A DNA stretch of 64,000 bases from NCBI GenBank assembly GCA_031581485.1, contig JAVLBA010000001.1, positions 1 through 64,000 of the forward strand, written 5' to 3'. The position numbers and the translations under genes were made by a program. Positions 17,433 to 26,479 of the stretch are shown piece by piece; within the stretch, counting starts at the first letter, position 1, and each line of letters opens with the position of its first letter. This DNA comes from BM506 sp031581485. GTDB taxonomy: Bacteria; Desulfobacterota; Desulfobulbia; Desulfobulbales; SURF-16. Below the pieces are notes generated by a model that made no database searches, was not told the origin of the DNA, and was given only the letters and a program-made list of their open reading frames with translations.

Positions 17433-18465
17433 TCAGCAGATCCGCGGCAGCTGTTCGGCCACCGGCACATCCACCACCCGGGTGGCCCCCAGGGTGGTGG
17501 TCAAGGTGACCAGCCCGGGATTTTCTCTGCCCACCGTGCCGATGATCGCCGCCTTTTCGCCCCGCGGGTGGCCCTGCATGGCAGCAAGCAGGCCGTCCGC
17601 CTCTTCCGGGCTGACCACCCCGATCAGCTTGCCCTCATTGGCCACATAGAGGGGATCAATCCCCAGAATCTCACAGACGCTGTGCACGGCATCATTGACG
17701 GGCAGGGCCTCTTCCTGCAGGTTGAAGCCGAGCCCGGTCTGCTGGGCAAATTCATTCAAGGTCATGGCCACGCCTCCCCGGGTAGGGTCGCGCAGGGCAT
17801 GGAGGTTGGGGGCCGCCGCCAGCATGGTCTGGACCAGATCGGCCAGGGGGGCGGTATCGCTTTCTAAGGCATTTTCAAGGGAGAGCTGGTGGCGGGCGGT
17901 GAGAATGGTCATGCCGTGATCCGGAGATGATGATTTTGTCACCCGCCTCAATCTGATCGGCCCCCAGGCGGACATGGTCCGCCACGATGCCGATGCCGCT
18001 GGTGTTGATGAAGATCTTGTCGCAGCTTCCCCGTTCCACCACCTTGGTGTCGCCGGTGACAATGGCCACTTCGGCTTCGGCGGCAGCTTTTTTGATGGAG
18101 TCAAGGATCCGCTCCAGATCGGCAAAGGGCAGACCCTCTTCAAGGATAAGGGCCAGGCTCAGGTAGAGGGGCCTGGCCCCGGCCATGGCCACGTCATTCA
18201 CCGTGCCGTTGACGGCCAGCTCGCCGATGTCGCCGCCCGGGAAAAAGATGGGCGACACCACATAGGAGTCGGTGGAAAAGGCGATCCGGCCGCTGCCCAT
18301 GGCCAGAACGGCCTGGTCTTCCAGGCGGTTAAGATGGTCGTTGCCAAAGCGGGGCAGCATGAAGCGTTCTATGAGTTCAGCGGAAAATTTGCCGCCGCTG
18401 CCGTGGGCCAGGGTGATGGCCTCTTTTGCCATGGCGTGAGGGAAGCCTTTTATATCATCTTTCAT
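17433..18465 (-). pseudogene. hypE: Hydrogenase maturation protein HypE, frameshifted
   Basis: HypE dehydrates the carbamoyl group on its C-terminal cysteine to make the cyanide ligand of [NiFe] hydrogenase. The gene is in two frames. The first (18465 down to about 17917) runs from MKDDIKGFPHAMAKEAI through LAHGSGGK to GDKIIISG. The second resumes at DHGMTILTARHQLSLE and ends with the required PRIC. Between them relatives have SG-T-I-G-DHG; here about 11 nt are missing, which loses three residues and shifts the frame at about 17917-17925. Everything else, including the active terminal Cys, looks intact. It may be a recent mutation or an assembly error. It is last in the hydrogenase operon. 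Confidence 0.85.
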
Positions 18466-18639
18466 GTTCTATGAACCCCGGTGGTGAATGACGAATGTCG
18501 AATAAGGAATTTCGAACCGCAGAAGTTGAGCCATACTCTGCTTAGGAGGTGGCTGCCATCCTCGCGATTTTTTTGGAGCCATTTTCGCGCCAACGGGAAT
18601 GACGTTGCCGTTGACACTTCAAAATTCGACGTGCGCCAT

Positions 18640-19731
18640 TCAATCGTACTTTAGTCCCTGATACCTATAATAGGCGGCACAGGCCCCTTCGCCGGAAACC
18701 ATGGTGGCGCCTAAGGGGTGTTCCGGTTTGCAGCGCTTGCCGAAAAAGGGACAGTCTGGTGGCTTAAGCAGCCCCTGAAGAACCTGGCCGGCCAGGCAGT
18801 CATTGTCTGTCTCGTCGCTGGTCTGGGGCTGAAATCTCTGTTCGGCGTCAAAGGCGGCAAATTGTGGCCGGATGGTCAGGCCGCTTTGGGGCAGGCGGCC
18901 GATGCCGCGCCAGGTCCGGTCGCAGCGCCGAAAGACCTGGTCAATGGTTTTTCGGGCCTGGAGGTTGCCGGTGGCGGTTACCGAGCGTTTATACTCGTTT
19001 TCCAGGCGCGACTCCCCCCTTTCCAGCTGGCGGACGGCGGCCAGGATGCCGGCCAGGATATCCACCGGCTCAAGGCCCGTGGCGATGATGGGCACCTTAT
19101 AATGATCAACAATGTCCTGATACTCCTCAAGGCCCATCACCGTGCAGACATTACCAGCGGCCAGATAGCCGTCCACTTTGTTGTCCGGGTTGTCGAGCAG
19201 GGCACGCAGGGCCGGTGGCACCAGGACGTGGCAGGCCAGAATGGTGAAGTTCTCCAGGCCGAGTCTCTGGGCCTGGAGGATGGCCATGGCGTTGCCCGGT
19301 GCCGTGGTCTCAAAGCCGACCCCGAAAAAGACGATCTGCTGCTGGGGATTGTTCTTGGCCAGGCTGACCGCCTCCAGCACCGAATAGACCATGCGGACAT
19401 CGGCCCCTCGGCCCTTGGCCTCAAGGAGGTTGCCGGCACTGCCCGGCACCCGCATCATATCGCCGAAGGTGGTGAGGATAATCTCCGGCCGGCCGGCTAG
19501 GTTGATGGCCTTATCAATAAAGGAAATGGGGGTGACGCACACCGGACAGCCCGGGCCATGGACCAGGTGGAGGGAGGCAGGCAGGAGCTGGTCAATGCCG
19601 CTTCTGACAATGGCATGGGTCTGGCCGCCGCAGACCTCCATCAGAGTCCAGGGCCGGGTCACGGTGCTGTGGATTTCGGCCAGCAGGGCCTTGGCCGGTG
19701 CCGGGTCACGGAATTCAGTGAGATATTTCAC
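18640..19731 (-). CDS. hypD: Hydrogenase maturation protein HypD
   Basis: HypD is the iron-sulfur scaffold on which, with HypC, the Fe(CN)2CO unit of [NiFe] hydrogenase is built. The protein has 363 residues and the family landmarks: MEVCGGQTHAI near the N-terminus, HGPGCPVCVTP, the GVGFETTAP segment, and the C-terminal cluster cysteines in CPFFGKRCKPEHPLGATMVSGEGAC. The ATG overlaps the hypC stop (ATGA). The 174-nt gap to hypE holds sequence rich in short TCGAA/ATTCG words, with no gene. Confidence 0.95.
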   Translation of the reverse strand: MKYLTEFRDPAPAKALLAEIHSTVTRPWTLMEVCGGQTHAIVRSGIDQLLPASLHLVHGPGCPVCVTPISFIDKAINLAGRPEIILTTFGDMMRVPGSAGNLLEAKGRGADVRMVYSVLEAVSLAKNNPQQQIVFFGVGFETTAPGNAMAILQAQRLGLENFTILACHVLVPPALRALLDNPDNKVDGYLAAGNVCTVMGLEEYQDIVDHYKVPIIATGLEPVDILAGILAAVRQLERGESRLENEYKRSVTATGNLQARKTIDQVFRRCDRTWRGIGRLPQSGLTIRPQFAAFDAEQRFQPQTSDETDNDCLAGQVLQGLLKPPDCPFFGKRCKPEHPLGATMVSGEGACAAYYRYQGLKYD

Positions 19732-19967
19732 AGGGAACCCATCTTCTCCTCGAGCTCCTGCCAGGCAGCCAGGGATTTTTGGGCCTCTTCCTCGTCGAGC
19801 AGGGAAATGGCAAAGCCGGCGTGAACCAGGGCGTAGTGGCCAACCTTGGCTTCGGGAATATACTCCAGACAGGCCTTGTTGATGGTGCCGCCATAGTCGA
19901 GACGGCCCATCTTCAGGCTGGCCTCTTCAAAGATCTCAATAATTTTTCCAGGAACGGCCAGGCACAT
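19728..19967 (-). CDS. hypC: Hydrogenase assembly chaperone HypC
   Basis: The protein has 79 residues. It begins MCLAVPGKI, with the essential Cys2 that binds the iron unit together with HypD, and continues with GGTINKACLEYIPEAKVGHYALVHAGFAI, the HypC/HupF core. The acidic helical C-terminus is normal. The stop overlaps the hypD start by four bases, so translation is probably coupled. It follows the maturation protease gene by 86 nt. Confidence 0.95.
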   Translation of the reverse strand: MCLAVPGKIIEIFEEASLKMGRLDYGGTINKACLEYIPEAKVGHYALVHAGFAISLLDEEEAQKSLAAWQELEEKMGSL

Positions 19968-20053
19968 AGGGGATGGGGTGTTAAATTGCAGGGGGGATAC
20001 ACGTAGGACCAGATTACCTGCAATGGCAGGGAAAGGTCAAACTTCTTAAACGC

Positions 20054-20557
20054 TTAGGCCGAAACTCTTTGCTGGCGTTTGGCGATTTCGACCCCCAGGA
20101 TCTGGAGATCGTCAAGAACCCGGAGGCTGATGTCCTCCACCGCCGCTGCCACTGTTTGGGTGAGCTCCAGGCCGGTCTCCAAGGAGTGGGGGATGATGCC
20201 GTACAGGCTGATATGGTCGGGAAGGCTGTCGGTCATGGCGGCGCAGGACAACATCGCGGCAAGGCCAAGCTGGTGGGGGGATATGCGGTTCTGGAAAAAG
20301 GCGGGGGCATTATCCAGGACCATCTTTTTGATGGTGCCGGGCGGCTCCGAGCCGAGGATGGCGTCAATAATGATGACATGCTGCATGTTGTCCAGGCAGG
20401 AGAGGAGTTCGAGTCCGGCGGTGCCGCCGTCAACAAACTCGACCTCATCGCTGAAGCGGTAGCGTTCCTCTAAGAGCTTGATCACCTTGACGCCGGCCCC
20501 CTCGTCACCGAGGAGGATATTGCCCACTCCCAGCACAAGAATAGTCGGCTCAGACAT
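20054..20557 (-). CDS. hybD: Hydrogenase maturation protease (HybD/HyaD type)
   Basis: The protein has 167 residues from the ATG at 20557, which overlaps the end of the large-subunit gene by 8 nt. The family signature GVGNILLGDEGAG at the N-terminus holds the nickel-sensing Glu, and DAILG and SPHQLGL supply the later Asp and His. The enzyme cuts the C-terminal tail of the hydrogenase large subunit after nickel is inserted. Its position directly after that subunit suggests it is specific to this hydrogenase. Confidence 0.93.
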   Translation of the reverse strand: MSEPTILVLGVGNILLGDEGAGVKVIKLLEERYRFSDEVEFVDGGTAGLELLSCLDNMQHVIIIDAILGSEPPGTIKKMVLDNAPAFFQNRISPHQLGLAAMLSCAAMTDSLPDHISLYGIIPHSLETGLELTQTVAAAVEDISLRVLDDLQILGVEIAKRQQRVSA

Positions 20558-22253
20558 TGGTGCGGACCTTGATGAGCTCGTTGCGCTTGGGGTCGAAGAG
20601 GTGGATGGCGCAGGCCAGGCAGGGATCAAAGGAGTGAATGGTGCGCAGTACTTCCAGGGGATTTTCCGGGTCGGCCACCGGATTGCCGAGCAGCGAGGCC
20701 TCATAGGGCCCCAGTTCATCCTTGTCGTTGCGGGGCCCGGCATTCCAGGTCGACGGCACCACGCATTGGTAGTTCTTGATCTTGCCCTCTTCGATGACCA
20801 CCCAATGAGAGAGCACGCCGCGGGGGGCCTCGTGGAAGCCGACCCCCTGGATCTCGCCCTTGGGGAAGACCGGTTCGTTGAAGGTGGTATAGTCGCCCCT
20901 GCCGATATTGGCCATCAGAGCGTCCCACTCGGCGACCACGGTGTCGTGCAGGACGCCGGCGCGCACGGCCCTGGCGGCATGGCGGCCGATGGTGGAGTGC
21001 AGGACCTCAAGGCCGAGCTTGCTGCCGGCAATGGAACCGGCCAGCTCCAGGACCTTGCCGGTATAGTCGATGGTGGGCTTATGGCCGGCGACATACATGG
21101 CCAGGACATTGGCCAGGGGACCGACCTGGGCCGGCTTGCCCTGGAAGGTGGGGGCCTTGACCCAGGAGTATTTGCCGTTGTCCTGGAAGCCGGTAAAGTC
21201 TGGATCGGTTTCACCCTGCCAGGGATGGAGGTTGGCGTCGCCCTTATAATAGGCGTGCTTATGGCTCTCTTTGACGTTGTCGCTGAAATAGGAGTCGTTA
21301 AAGGTGCTGATGGCCTGGAAGGCGCCAAGATCCTTGTTGGGGATGTAGCCGCCGGGCAGGGCAAAGGATTCCCCCTTGGTATCCTGAGGGAATTCCGGTA
21401 CCGACAGGTAGTTGGTCACACCGGCGCCGTAGCCGGTCCAGTCGGCATAAAAACCGCCGATGGCAGCGACATCGATCTGGTAGACATTCTTGATAAAATC
21501 GCCGACCTCGTCGATCAGGGTCTTGATGTAATAGAGGCGCTCCACGGTGAGAGTGGACTGGCTGTCCGGGTTGATGGGGTTGGCCACACCGCCCACGGCC
21601 AGGTTCTGGATGTGGGGGGTCTTGCTGCCCAGGATGGCCACCACCTTGTTGATCTTGCGCTGGTAGTCAAGGGCCTGGAAATAATGGGCCGTCGCCAGCA
21701 GATTGACCTCCGGGGTCAGCTTCATGGCCGGGTGGCCCCAGTAGCCGCTGGCAAAGACACCGAGCTGACCGGTGGCCACAAACTTTTTGAGGCGATCTTG
21801 AACGTTTTTGAACTCTTGGGCCGAGTTATTGGGCCAGGGCGATAATTTAGCGGCCAGGGCAGCGGTGGCCTTGGCGTCGGCCTTGGTGGCGGAGACGATA
21901 TCGACCCAGTCGAGGGCGGAGAGGTGGTAGAAGTGGACGATATGGTCAAAGATGCCGTGGGCGGCGATGATGATGTTGCGGATATGCTGGGCGTTCATCG
22001 GTACCTCAAGGCCCAGGGCGTTCTCCACCGCCCGCACCGAGGCTATGGCATGCACCGTGGTGCAGACCCCGCAGATGCGCTGGGTATAGAGCCAGGCCTC
22101 CCGGGGGTCTTTGCCCTGGAGAATGAGCTCGATACCGCGCCACATGGTGCCGGATGACCAGGCCTTGCTGACATGACCTTTGTCGATTTCGCACTCGATG
22201 CGTAAATGGCCTTCAATTCTGGTAATGGGGTCAACGACTATTCGTTTAGCCAT
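20550..22253 (-). CDS. hybC: [NiFe] hydrogenase large subunit (group 1)
   Basis: The protein has 567 residues. The nickel ligands are in RICGVC (Cys61, Cys64) and in the C-terminal DPCLACAIH (Cys545, Cys548). Cleavage after His551 would release a 16-residue tail. The N-terminus DPITRIEGHLRIE is the usual large-subunit opening. The enzyme oxidises H2 at the periplasmic face; it has no signal peptide and would be exported together with the small subunit by the Tat system. Gene order (small subunit, HybA, HybB, large subunit, protease) matches the Hyb hydrogenase of enterics. Confidence 0.96.
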   Translation of the reverse strand: MAKRIVVDPITRIEGHLRIECEIDKGHVSKAWSSGTMWRGIELILQGKDPREAWLYTQRICGVCTTVHAIASVRAVENALGLEVPMNAQHIRNIIIAAHGIFDHIVHFYHLSALDWVDIVSATKADAKATAALAAKLSPWPNNSAQEFKNVQDRLKKFVATGQLGVFASGYWGHPAMKLTPEVNLLATAHYFQALDYQRKINKVVAILGSKTPHIQNLAVGGVANPINPDSQSTLTVERLYYIKTLIDEVGDFIKNVYQIDVAAIGGFYADWTGYGAGVTNYLSVPEFPQDTKGESFALPGGYIPNKDLGAFQAISTFNDSYFSDNVKESHKHAYYKGDANLHPWQGETDPDFTGFQDNGKYSWVKAPTFQGKPAQVGPLANVLAMYVAGHKPTIDYTGKVLELAGSIAGSKLGLEVLHSTIGRHAARAVRAGVLHDTVVAEWDALMANIGRGDYTTFNEPVFPKGEIQGVGFHEAPRGVLSHWVVIEEGKIKNYQCVVPSTWNAGPRNDKDELGPYEASLLGNPVADPENPLEVLRTIHSFDPCLACAIHLFDPKRNELIKVRTNV

Positions 22254-22277
22254 GAAAAGACTCCTTGGGCGTTGTTG

Positions 22278-23435
22278 TTACTGGGCCTCGGCGCCTGTAT
22301 GGGCCGGTAGAACAGGTAGTTTCTTGACAAAGACGATATAGGCCATGAGTTCGATGGAGATGACACCGAGGGTGATCATGATCTCGGTCACCGAGGGGAA
22401 ATAATGAAAACCGGTGCCCGGGTTATAGCCGATGATGTAGGTGTTGAAGCGAAAGAGGGCGGCGCCGGAGAGCAGAAAAAAGGCGGCCATGCATTGACAG
22501 CTTCCCTTGCCGCGGCATCTGGGTGCAAAGAGCAGAATCAGGGCGATGATAAAGAACAGATTCTCAATCATGAACATGGTGGCCTCGGTGTCGCCGGCAA
22601 AGGCCAGGGGCAGGGCGCCCCGGTAGAGGAGATCGCTGAAACGGACCACCAGAAAGGCAATGAGGGTCCAGTTCATTACCCGGGTAACCTTGTTGAGAAT
22701 TTTCATCTCGGAGGGCCGGTTAAAGCCGGTGGCGGCAAAGATGCCCTCCAAGACGACAATGCCGTAGCCCATGGTGATGGCTGACAGCAGAAAGAGCAGG
22801 GGCAGGAACTGGGTCTGCCAGAGAGGTGAGAGCTTGTAGCCGGCAATGATCATCAGCGAGCCCAGGGATGACTGATGCATGGTGGGCAGCAGGACGCCCA
22901 GGGCAATGAAGAAAAACAGCACCTTGTTGAGCCATTTGGCCGCCTTGTCCTGACTCCTCTTTTCAAGGAAAGCTGGGGAGAATTCGATCCACAGCACCAG
23001 GGTATAGATGGCGACGCAGAGGCCGACCTCAAGCATCACCGAATTGAAATTAAAAAATTTGGGCAGGAAGATATTATACATCTGCCAATACCGGCCGATA
23101 TCAAAGACCACCGATACCCCGGCTAGGGTGTAGCCGAAGACCGAGGTCATCAGGGCCGGCCGTACCAAGGGATGGTACTGGCCGCGGTTGGCCACGTAGA
23201 CCAGCAGGGCCATGCTGTAGCCCCCACAGGCCAAGGCCGTGCCCACCACCACGTCAATGGCAATCCAGATGCCGAAGGGATAGCCGTCATTCATGTTGGC
23301 CACCGCCCCAATACCCAAAACAAAGCGTTTGGCGATAAAGGTCAGGCCGATGAGGGCAATGATGAGGAGAACCAGGAACTGCCAGCTGAGAATCTTGCCG
23401 CCAACGGGTTTGGCGTCATAGGGCATGTCGTTCAT
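22278..23435 (-). CDS. hybB: Hydrogenase membrane subunit HybB (NrfD family)
   Basis: The protein has 385 residues and about nine to ten hydrophobic segments, with no heme-binding cytochrome b motif. The first segment is followed by the NDGYPFGIWIAIDVVVGTALACGGY region typical of HybB/NrfD quinone-reactive subunits. It should pass electrons from the HybA iron-sulfur protein to the menaquinone pool. Its ATG overlaps the hybA stop (ATGA). Confidence 0.92.
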   Translation of the reverse strand: MNDMPYDAKPVGGKILSWQFLVLLIIALIGLTFIAKRFVLGIGAVANMNDGYPFGIWIAIDVVVGTALACGGYSMALLVYVANRGQYHPLVRPALMTSVFGYTLAGVSVVFDIGRYWQMYNIFLPKFFNFNSVMLEVGLCVAIYTLVLWIEFSPAFLEKRSQDKAAKWLNKVLFFFIALGVLLPTMHQSSLGSLMIIAGYKLSPLWQTQFLPLLFLLSAITMGYGIVVLEGIFAATGFNRPSEMKILNKVTRVMNWTLIAFLVVRFSDLLYRGALPLAFAGDTEATMFMIENLFFIIALILLFAPRCRGKGSCQCMAAFFLLSGAALFRFNTYIIGYNPGTGFHYFPSVTEIMITLGVISIELMAYIVFVKKLPVLPAHTGAEAQ

Positions 23436-24364
23436 TCTTCTGTGTTCCTCTTGACGAAATAGATAAGGGCCGCCAACAGACCAATGGGCAGGGCCATACC
23501 TTTATACAGGGTGTGTTGGATGTTTTCAGTCATGCCGGCATAAGATTCTTCGGGCAGGTCGGGGAGCTCCAGCTTGCGGAAGTCAATGCCGGCAAGGAAC
23601 ATGACCTGGGTACCGCCCAGTTCCTTTTCGCCATATATCCAGTCTTGATAGTGGCCAACGGTATGGGTGGTGTTTTTGAGCGTTCTGATATCGTTAAGGG
23701 GATAGTCGTAGGTGGTACCTGGAGTCAGTTTTAGACGGCGCTTGGCCTCCTGCTGCAGGAGTTTCACCGGGCCGAAGAGTGCGGCGCCGGTGGGGCAGGT
23801 TTCACAGCAGGCCGCGATGCCCCCCTTGGCGATGCGGTGCGAGCAGAGCTGGCACATGATGATTTCTGGGAAGGGGCTGTCCCACTCGAATTTGGGAATA
23901 TTATAAGGACAGGCCACCATGCAGTAGCGGCAGCCGATGCAGGCATCTTTATTATGGGTGACAATACCTGTTTCGTGCTCCTTTTGCATGGCCGACACCG
24001 GGCAGGCCGACACGCAGGCCGGGTCGACGCAGTGCATACACTGGCGCTTGATAAAATGATAGTTGTCATCTCCGGCTGCTATGCTGTCACCCTCATACTT
24101 CTTGATGACGGTGAGGGTGCGGGCCGACAGGTCTCGGGGATTGTCCCAGATTTGCTGGTCGCCTGAGTACTCCGGTTTCATGTCGTTGGCCCGTTTGCAG
24201 CCGCTCATGCAGGCCTGACAGCCAATGCAGATGGTGGAGTCATAAAGAATGCCCAGGGCACCGGGAGGCAGCGTCTTCTCCCTGGCTTCGGCAGAGACGC
24301 CACTGGCCACGAGCAGACCGCTGCAGGCCGCGGCCTTGAAGAGATTGCGTCGGGTGATGGTCAT
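23432..24364 (-). CDS. hybA: Hydrogenase iron-sulfur subunit HybA
   Basis: The protein has 310 residues. A Tat-type signal (TRRNLFKAAACSG) opens it. Four ferredoxin-like cysteine groups follow: CIGCQACMSGC, CMHCVDPACVSACP, CIGCRYCMVACP, and CQLCSHRIAKGGIAACCETCP. A single membrane segment near the C-terminus (KGMALPIGLLAALIYFV) anchors it on the periplasmic side. It links the small subunit to HybB. It starts 3 nt after the hybO stop. Confidence 0.94.
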   Translation of the reverse strand: MTITRRNLFKAAACSGLLVASGVSAEAREKTLPPGALGILYDSTICIGCQACMSGCKRANDMKPEYSGDQQIWDNPRDLSARTLTVIKKYEGDSIAAGDDNYHFIKRQCMHCVDPACVSACPVSAMQKEHETGIVTHNKDACIGCRYCMVACPYNIPKFEWDSPFPEIIMCQLCSHRIAKGGIAACCETCPTGAALFGPVKLLQQEAKRRLKLTPGTTYDYPLNDIRTLKNTTHTVGHYQDWIYGEKELGGTQVMFLAGIDFRKLELPDLPEESYAGMTENIQHTLYKGMALPIGLLAALIYFVKRNTEE

Positions 24365-24367
24365 AGT

Positions 24368-25468
24368 CTATTCCCCATCGTCCAGATCTTTGGCTTTCTT
24401 GCTGCCTATCATGGAGGCGCCGACGGCCACACCGACGGCGGCCCCGGCCACGGCGGCGGCCTCGGGGGTCATCAGGGAGCCTTTGTCATCTTCCACCGGC
24501 GGCGGGGCCTCGGCCGGGGTGGGAACCTTAATGCGGGCCTGGGTGAATTGGGGGATGCGGAAGCCTACAGCCTGTTCTGTACAGCCGAAACAGGGGTGAC
24601 CGGTGCCCACCGGCCAGGCGCCGGAGCCCACCTCGCAAAAGAGCTGGCTCGGGCAGTTGGCGTGGGTGATGGGGCCCTTGCAGCCCAGCTTATAGAGGCA
24701 GTAACCCCGGCGATGGCCTTCGTCGCCAAAACTGGTGGCAAAACGACCGGCATCAAAATGGGGCCGCCGTTCACAATTATCATGGATGAGGCGGCCATAG
24801 GCAAAAAGAGGCCGGCCCTTGTCGTCCAGGGCCGGTAATTTGTTAAAGGTCAGGAAATGGATGACGGTGGAGAGGAAATTCTGGGGGTGGGGCGGGCAGC
24901 CGGGAATGGTGATTACCGTCTTGTCTTTGAGGACGCTGGGCACGCCGGTGGCGCCGGTGGGATTGGGAGGTGCTGATTGGATGCCGCCCCATGCGGCGCA
25001 GGAGCCGATGGCAATCACTGCGGCCGCCTGGGAGCCCAACTCCTTGACCGTGTCGACAAAGGGTGTGCCGCCCACTTGGCAGTAGACGCCGCCATCCTTG
25101 ACCGGTACAGCACCTTCAATGACCAGGATGAATTTACCCTGGTTTTCCCTGACTGACTCTGCAAGAAAATGCTCGGCCTGGTGGCCGGCGCCGGCGCAGA
25201 GGGTCTCATGATAGTCAAGGGAGATGAGGTCGAGAATGAGATGGTCAAGGGTGGGGTGGGAGGGGCGCAGCAGGGTCTCGGTACAGCCTGTACACTCCTG
25301 ACCATGGAGCCAGATAACCGGAGGCCGTCGGGGCGAGGTGATGGCAGCGGCAATCCGGGGGGCAAAGGAGGTTGACAGTCCCATGGCCGTCGCTGTCGCT
25401 GTGCAGAATTTCATGAAGTCACGGCGGTTGATGCCGAGTCTGGAAAGGGTGGCATCTTTGTCTGACAT
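24368..25468 (-). CDS. hybO: [NiFe] hydrogenase small subunit
   Basis: The protein has 366 residues from the ATG at 25468, chosen for its AGGGAG ribosome site; the frame is open 18 codons further up. The Tat signal NRRDFMKF is at 14-21. The proximal cluster begins with CTGC (59-62), and the medial/distal cluster cysteines follow in the C-terminal half (CPSQLFCEVGSGAWPVGTGHPCFGC). An Ala/Gly-rich segment near the C-terminus could act as a weak membrane anchor, and the end is charged. The subunit carries electrons away from the NiFe site. It is first in an operon of eight genes. Confidence 0.95.
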   Translation of the reverse strand: MSDKDATLSRLGINRRDFMKFCTATATAMGLSTSFAPRIAAAITSPRRPPVIWLHGQECTGCTETLLRPSHPTLDHLILDLISLDYHETLCAGAGHQAEHFLAESVRENQGKFILVIEGAVPVKDGGVYCQVGGTPFVDTVKELGSQAAAVIAIGSCAAWGGIQSAPPNPTGATGVPSVLKDKTVITIPGCPPHPQNFLSTVIHFLTFNKLPALDDKGRPLFAYGRLIHDNCERRPHFDAGRFATSFGDEGHRRGYCLYKLGCKGPITHANCPSQLFCEVGSGAWPVGTGHPCFGCTEQAVGFRIPQFTQARIKVPTPAEAPPPVEDDKGSLMTPEAAAVAGAAVGVAVGASMIGSKKAKDLDDGE

Positions 25469-25545
25469 TGTCTCCCTCATCGCAATAGTGGAAAAATAAG
25501 AGATCGGCCCCAGCGGGTCCAAATGGGTAATGCTACCTATATTTT

Positions 25546-25573
25546 TTTATACTACGGGGTGGATAGCTGTCAA
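25546..25573 (-). promoter_or_regulatory. Sigma-70-type promoter of the hydrogenase operon
   Basis: On the minus strand TTGACA (25573-25568), a 16-nt spacer and TATAAA (25551-25546) lie about 80 nt upstream of the hybO start. The -35 is a perfect match and the -10 matches at five of six. Transcription should begin near 25539. No clear operator flanks it. Confidence 0.6.
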
Positions 25574-25594
25574 ATTTATTTTCAGCGCTGCCTG

Positions 25595-25765
25595 TCAAAG
25601 GCGTTTATATATTTCAAGGACATAGGGCTCTGAGGCCTTGACGTATTCTGCAGAGGTCTTGAGGAATTCGGCCCCTGAGGAGGTGAGAAAGAAGATGTCA
25701 CCGTCAACAGCACGGTGGATGAAGGAAAGGTCGACGTTGTTGGCCAGATCCACGGCTTTATCCAT
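25595..25765 (-). pseudogene. Decayed duplicate of the DHFR C-terminus
   Basis: About 45 residues (LSFIHRAVDGDIFF, then EFLKT and EPYVLEIYKR) align with the last part of the dihydrofolate reductase gene just upstream (LSIIHRAVDGDVFF, EFIKT, EPYTFEIYQR), roughly half identical. The N-terminal two thirds are absent, and the residues before MDKAVD do not match DHFR. It could be translated as a short peptide of up to 71 residues (frame from 25810) but cannot be an enzyme. It is best read as the remnant of a tandem duplication of the DHFR gene. Confidence 0.7.
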
Positions 25766-25840
25766 GGAGGGGCCAGGATTGCGGGCAGGAAAAGGTGGTT
25801 CAAACAACATATCGAGGATGTGGCTGACCTGAGCGCAAGT

Positions 25841-26365
25841 TTATGCAGGGGCCTTGCCCACCACTGGGCGTTGGTAAATCTCAAAGGTGTAGGGCTCGGT
25901 GGCCTCCACCTCTTCGGAAAAGGTCTTTATAAATTCCGTCTTGGAGAAGGGGGGAAAAAAGACATCCCCGTCAACCGCGCGGTGGATGATGGAGAGATAG
26001 ATGCTGTCGGCCACCATCATGCACTGTTCGAAGATCTCCCCACCGCCGATGACAAATATCTTTTTGTGAAGTTCCTTGGCGATATCAAGGGCTTCAGCCA
26101 GGCTGGCGGCCATTCTGCACCCTTCAATAACAAGATCCGGCTGGTTGCTGATGACGATGTTGGTGCGGCCCGGTAAGGGGCGACCAATGGAATCATAGGT
26201 CTTGCGGCCCATGACCAGGGCGTGGCCCATGGTGGTCCGTTTGAAGTGGGCAACCTCTTCCGGAATGTGCCAGGGAATGGAGCCATGCTTGCCGATGACC
26301 CGATTTTCAGCCATGGCCACCAGAAGGATAATGGGGGGGGGAGTATTCCTCATGCTCATAAGCAT
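25841..26365 (-). CDS. folA: Dihydrofolate reductase
   Basis: The enzyme reduces dihydrofolate to tetrahydrofolate with NADPH in the cytoplasm. The protein has 174 residues from the ATG at 26365; nearby ATGs at 26359 and 26353 are alternatives. The family marks are IILLVAMAENRVIGKHGSIPWHIPEE (substrate site), VMGRKTYDSIGRPLPGRTN (NADPH site) and FVIGGGEIFEQ. The C-terminus ends in a short extra tail, PVVGKAPA. A partial copy of its 3' end lies directly downstream. No thyA is adjacent. Confidence 0.93.
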   Translation of the reverse strand: MLMSMRNTPPPIILLVAMAENRVIGKHGSIPWHIPEEVAHFKRTTMGHALVMGRKTYDSIGRPLPGRTNIVISNQPDLVIEGCRMAASLAEALDIAKELHKKIFVIGGGEIFEQCMMVADSIYLSIIHRAVDGDVFFPPFSKTEFIKTFSEEVEATEPYTFEIYQRPVVGKAPA

Positions 26366-26440
26366 ATGATGCAATGATCCTGTTGCGCAAGGATAAATTA
26401 TTTTGCAGCTGGGATTGTTCAGGGAGTTGGTGCATCCCAT

Positions 26441-26469
26441 AAAAAAAGGCCCTCAAAAGGGCCCTTTTT
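26441..26469 (-). terminator. Intrinsic terminator after the SH3 protein gene
   Basis: On the minus strand AAAAAGGGCCC, a TTTTGA loop, GGGCC and a run of seven T form a textbook terminator. It lies 10 nt past the stop of the SH3 protein gene and separates it from the DHFR gene. Confidence 0.85.
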
Positions 26470-26479
26470 GCTGGTGAGG

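Noticed and set aside
18466..18639. TCGAA/ATTCG-rich gap between hypE and hypD as a repeat element
   Set aside because: The words resemble common low-complexity intergenic sequence; no clear repeat unit or border could be drawn.
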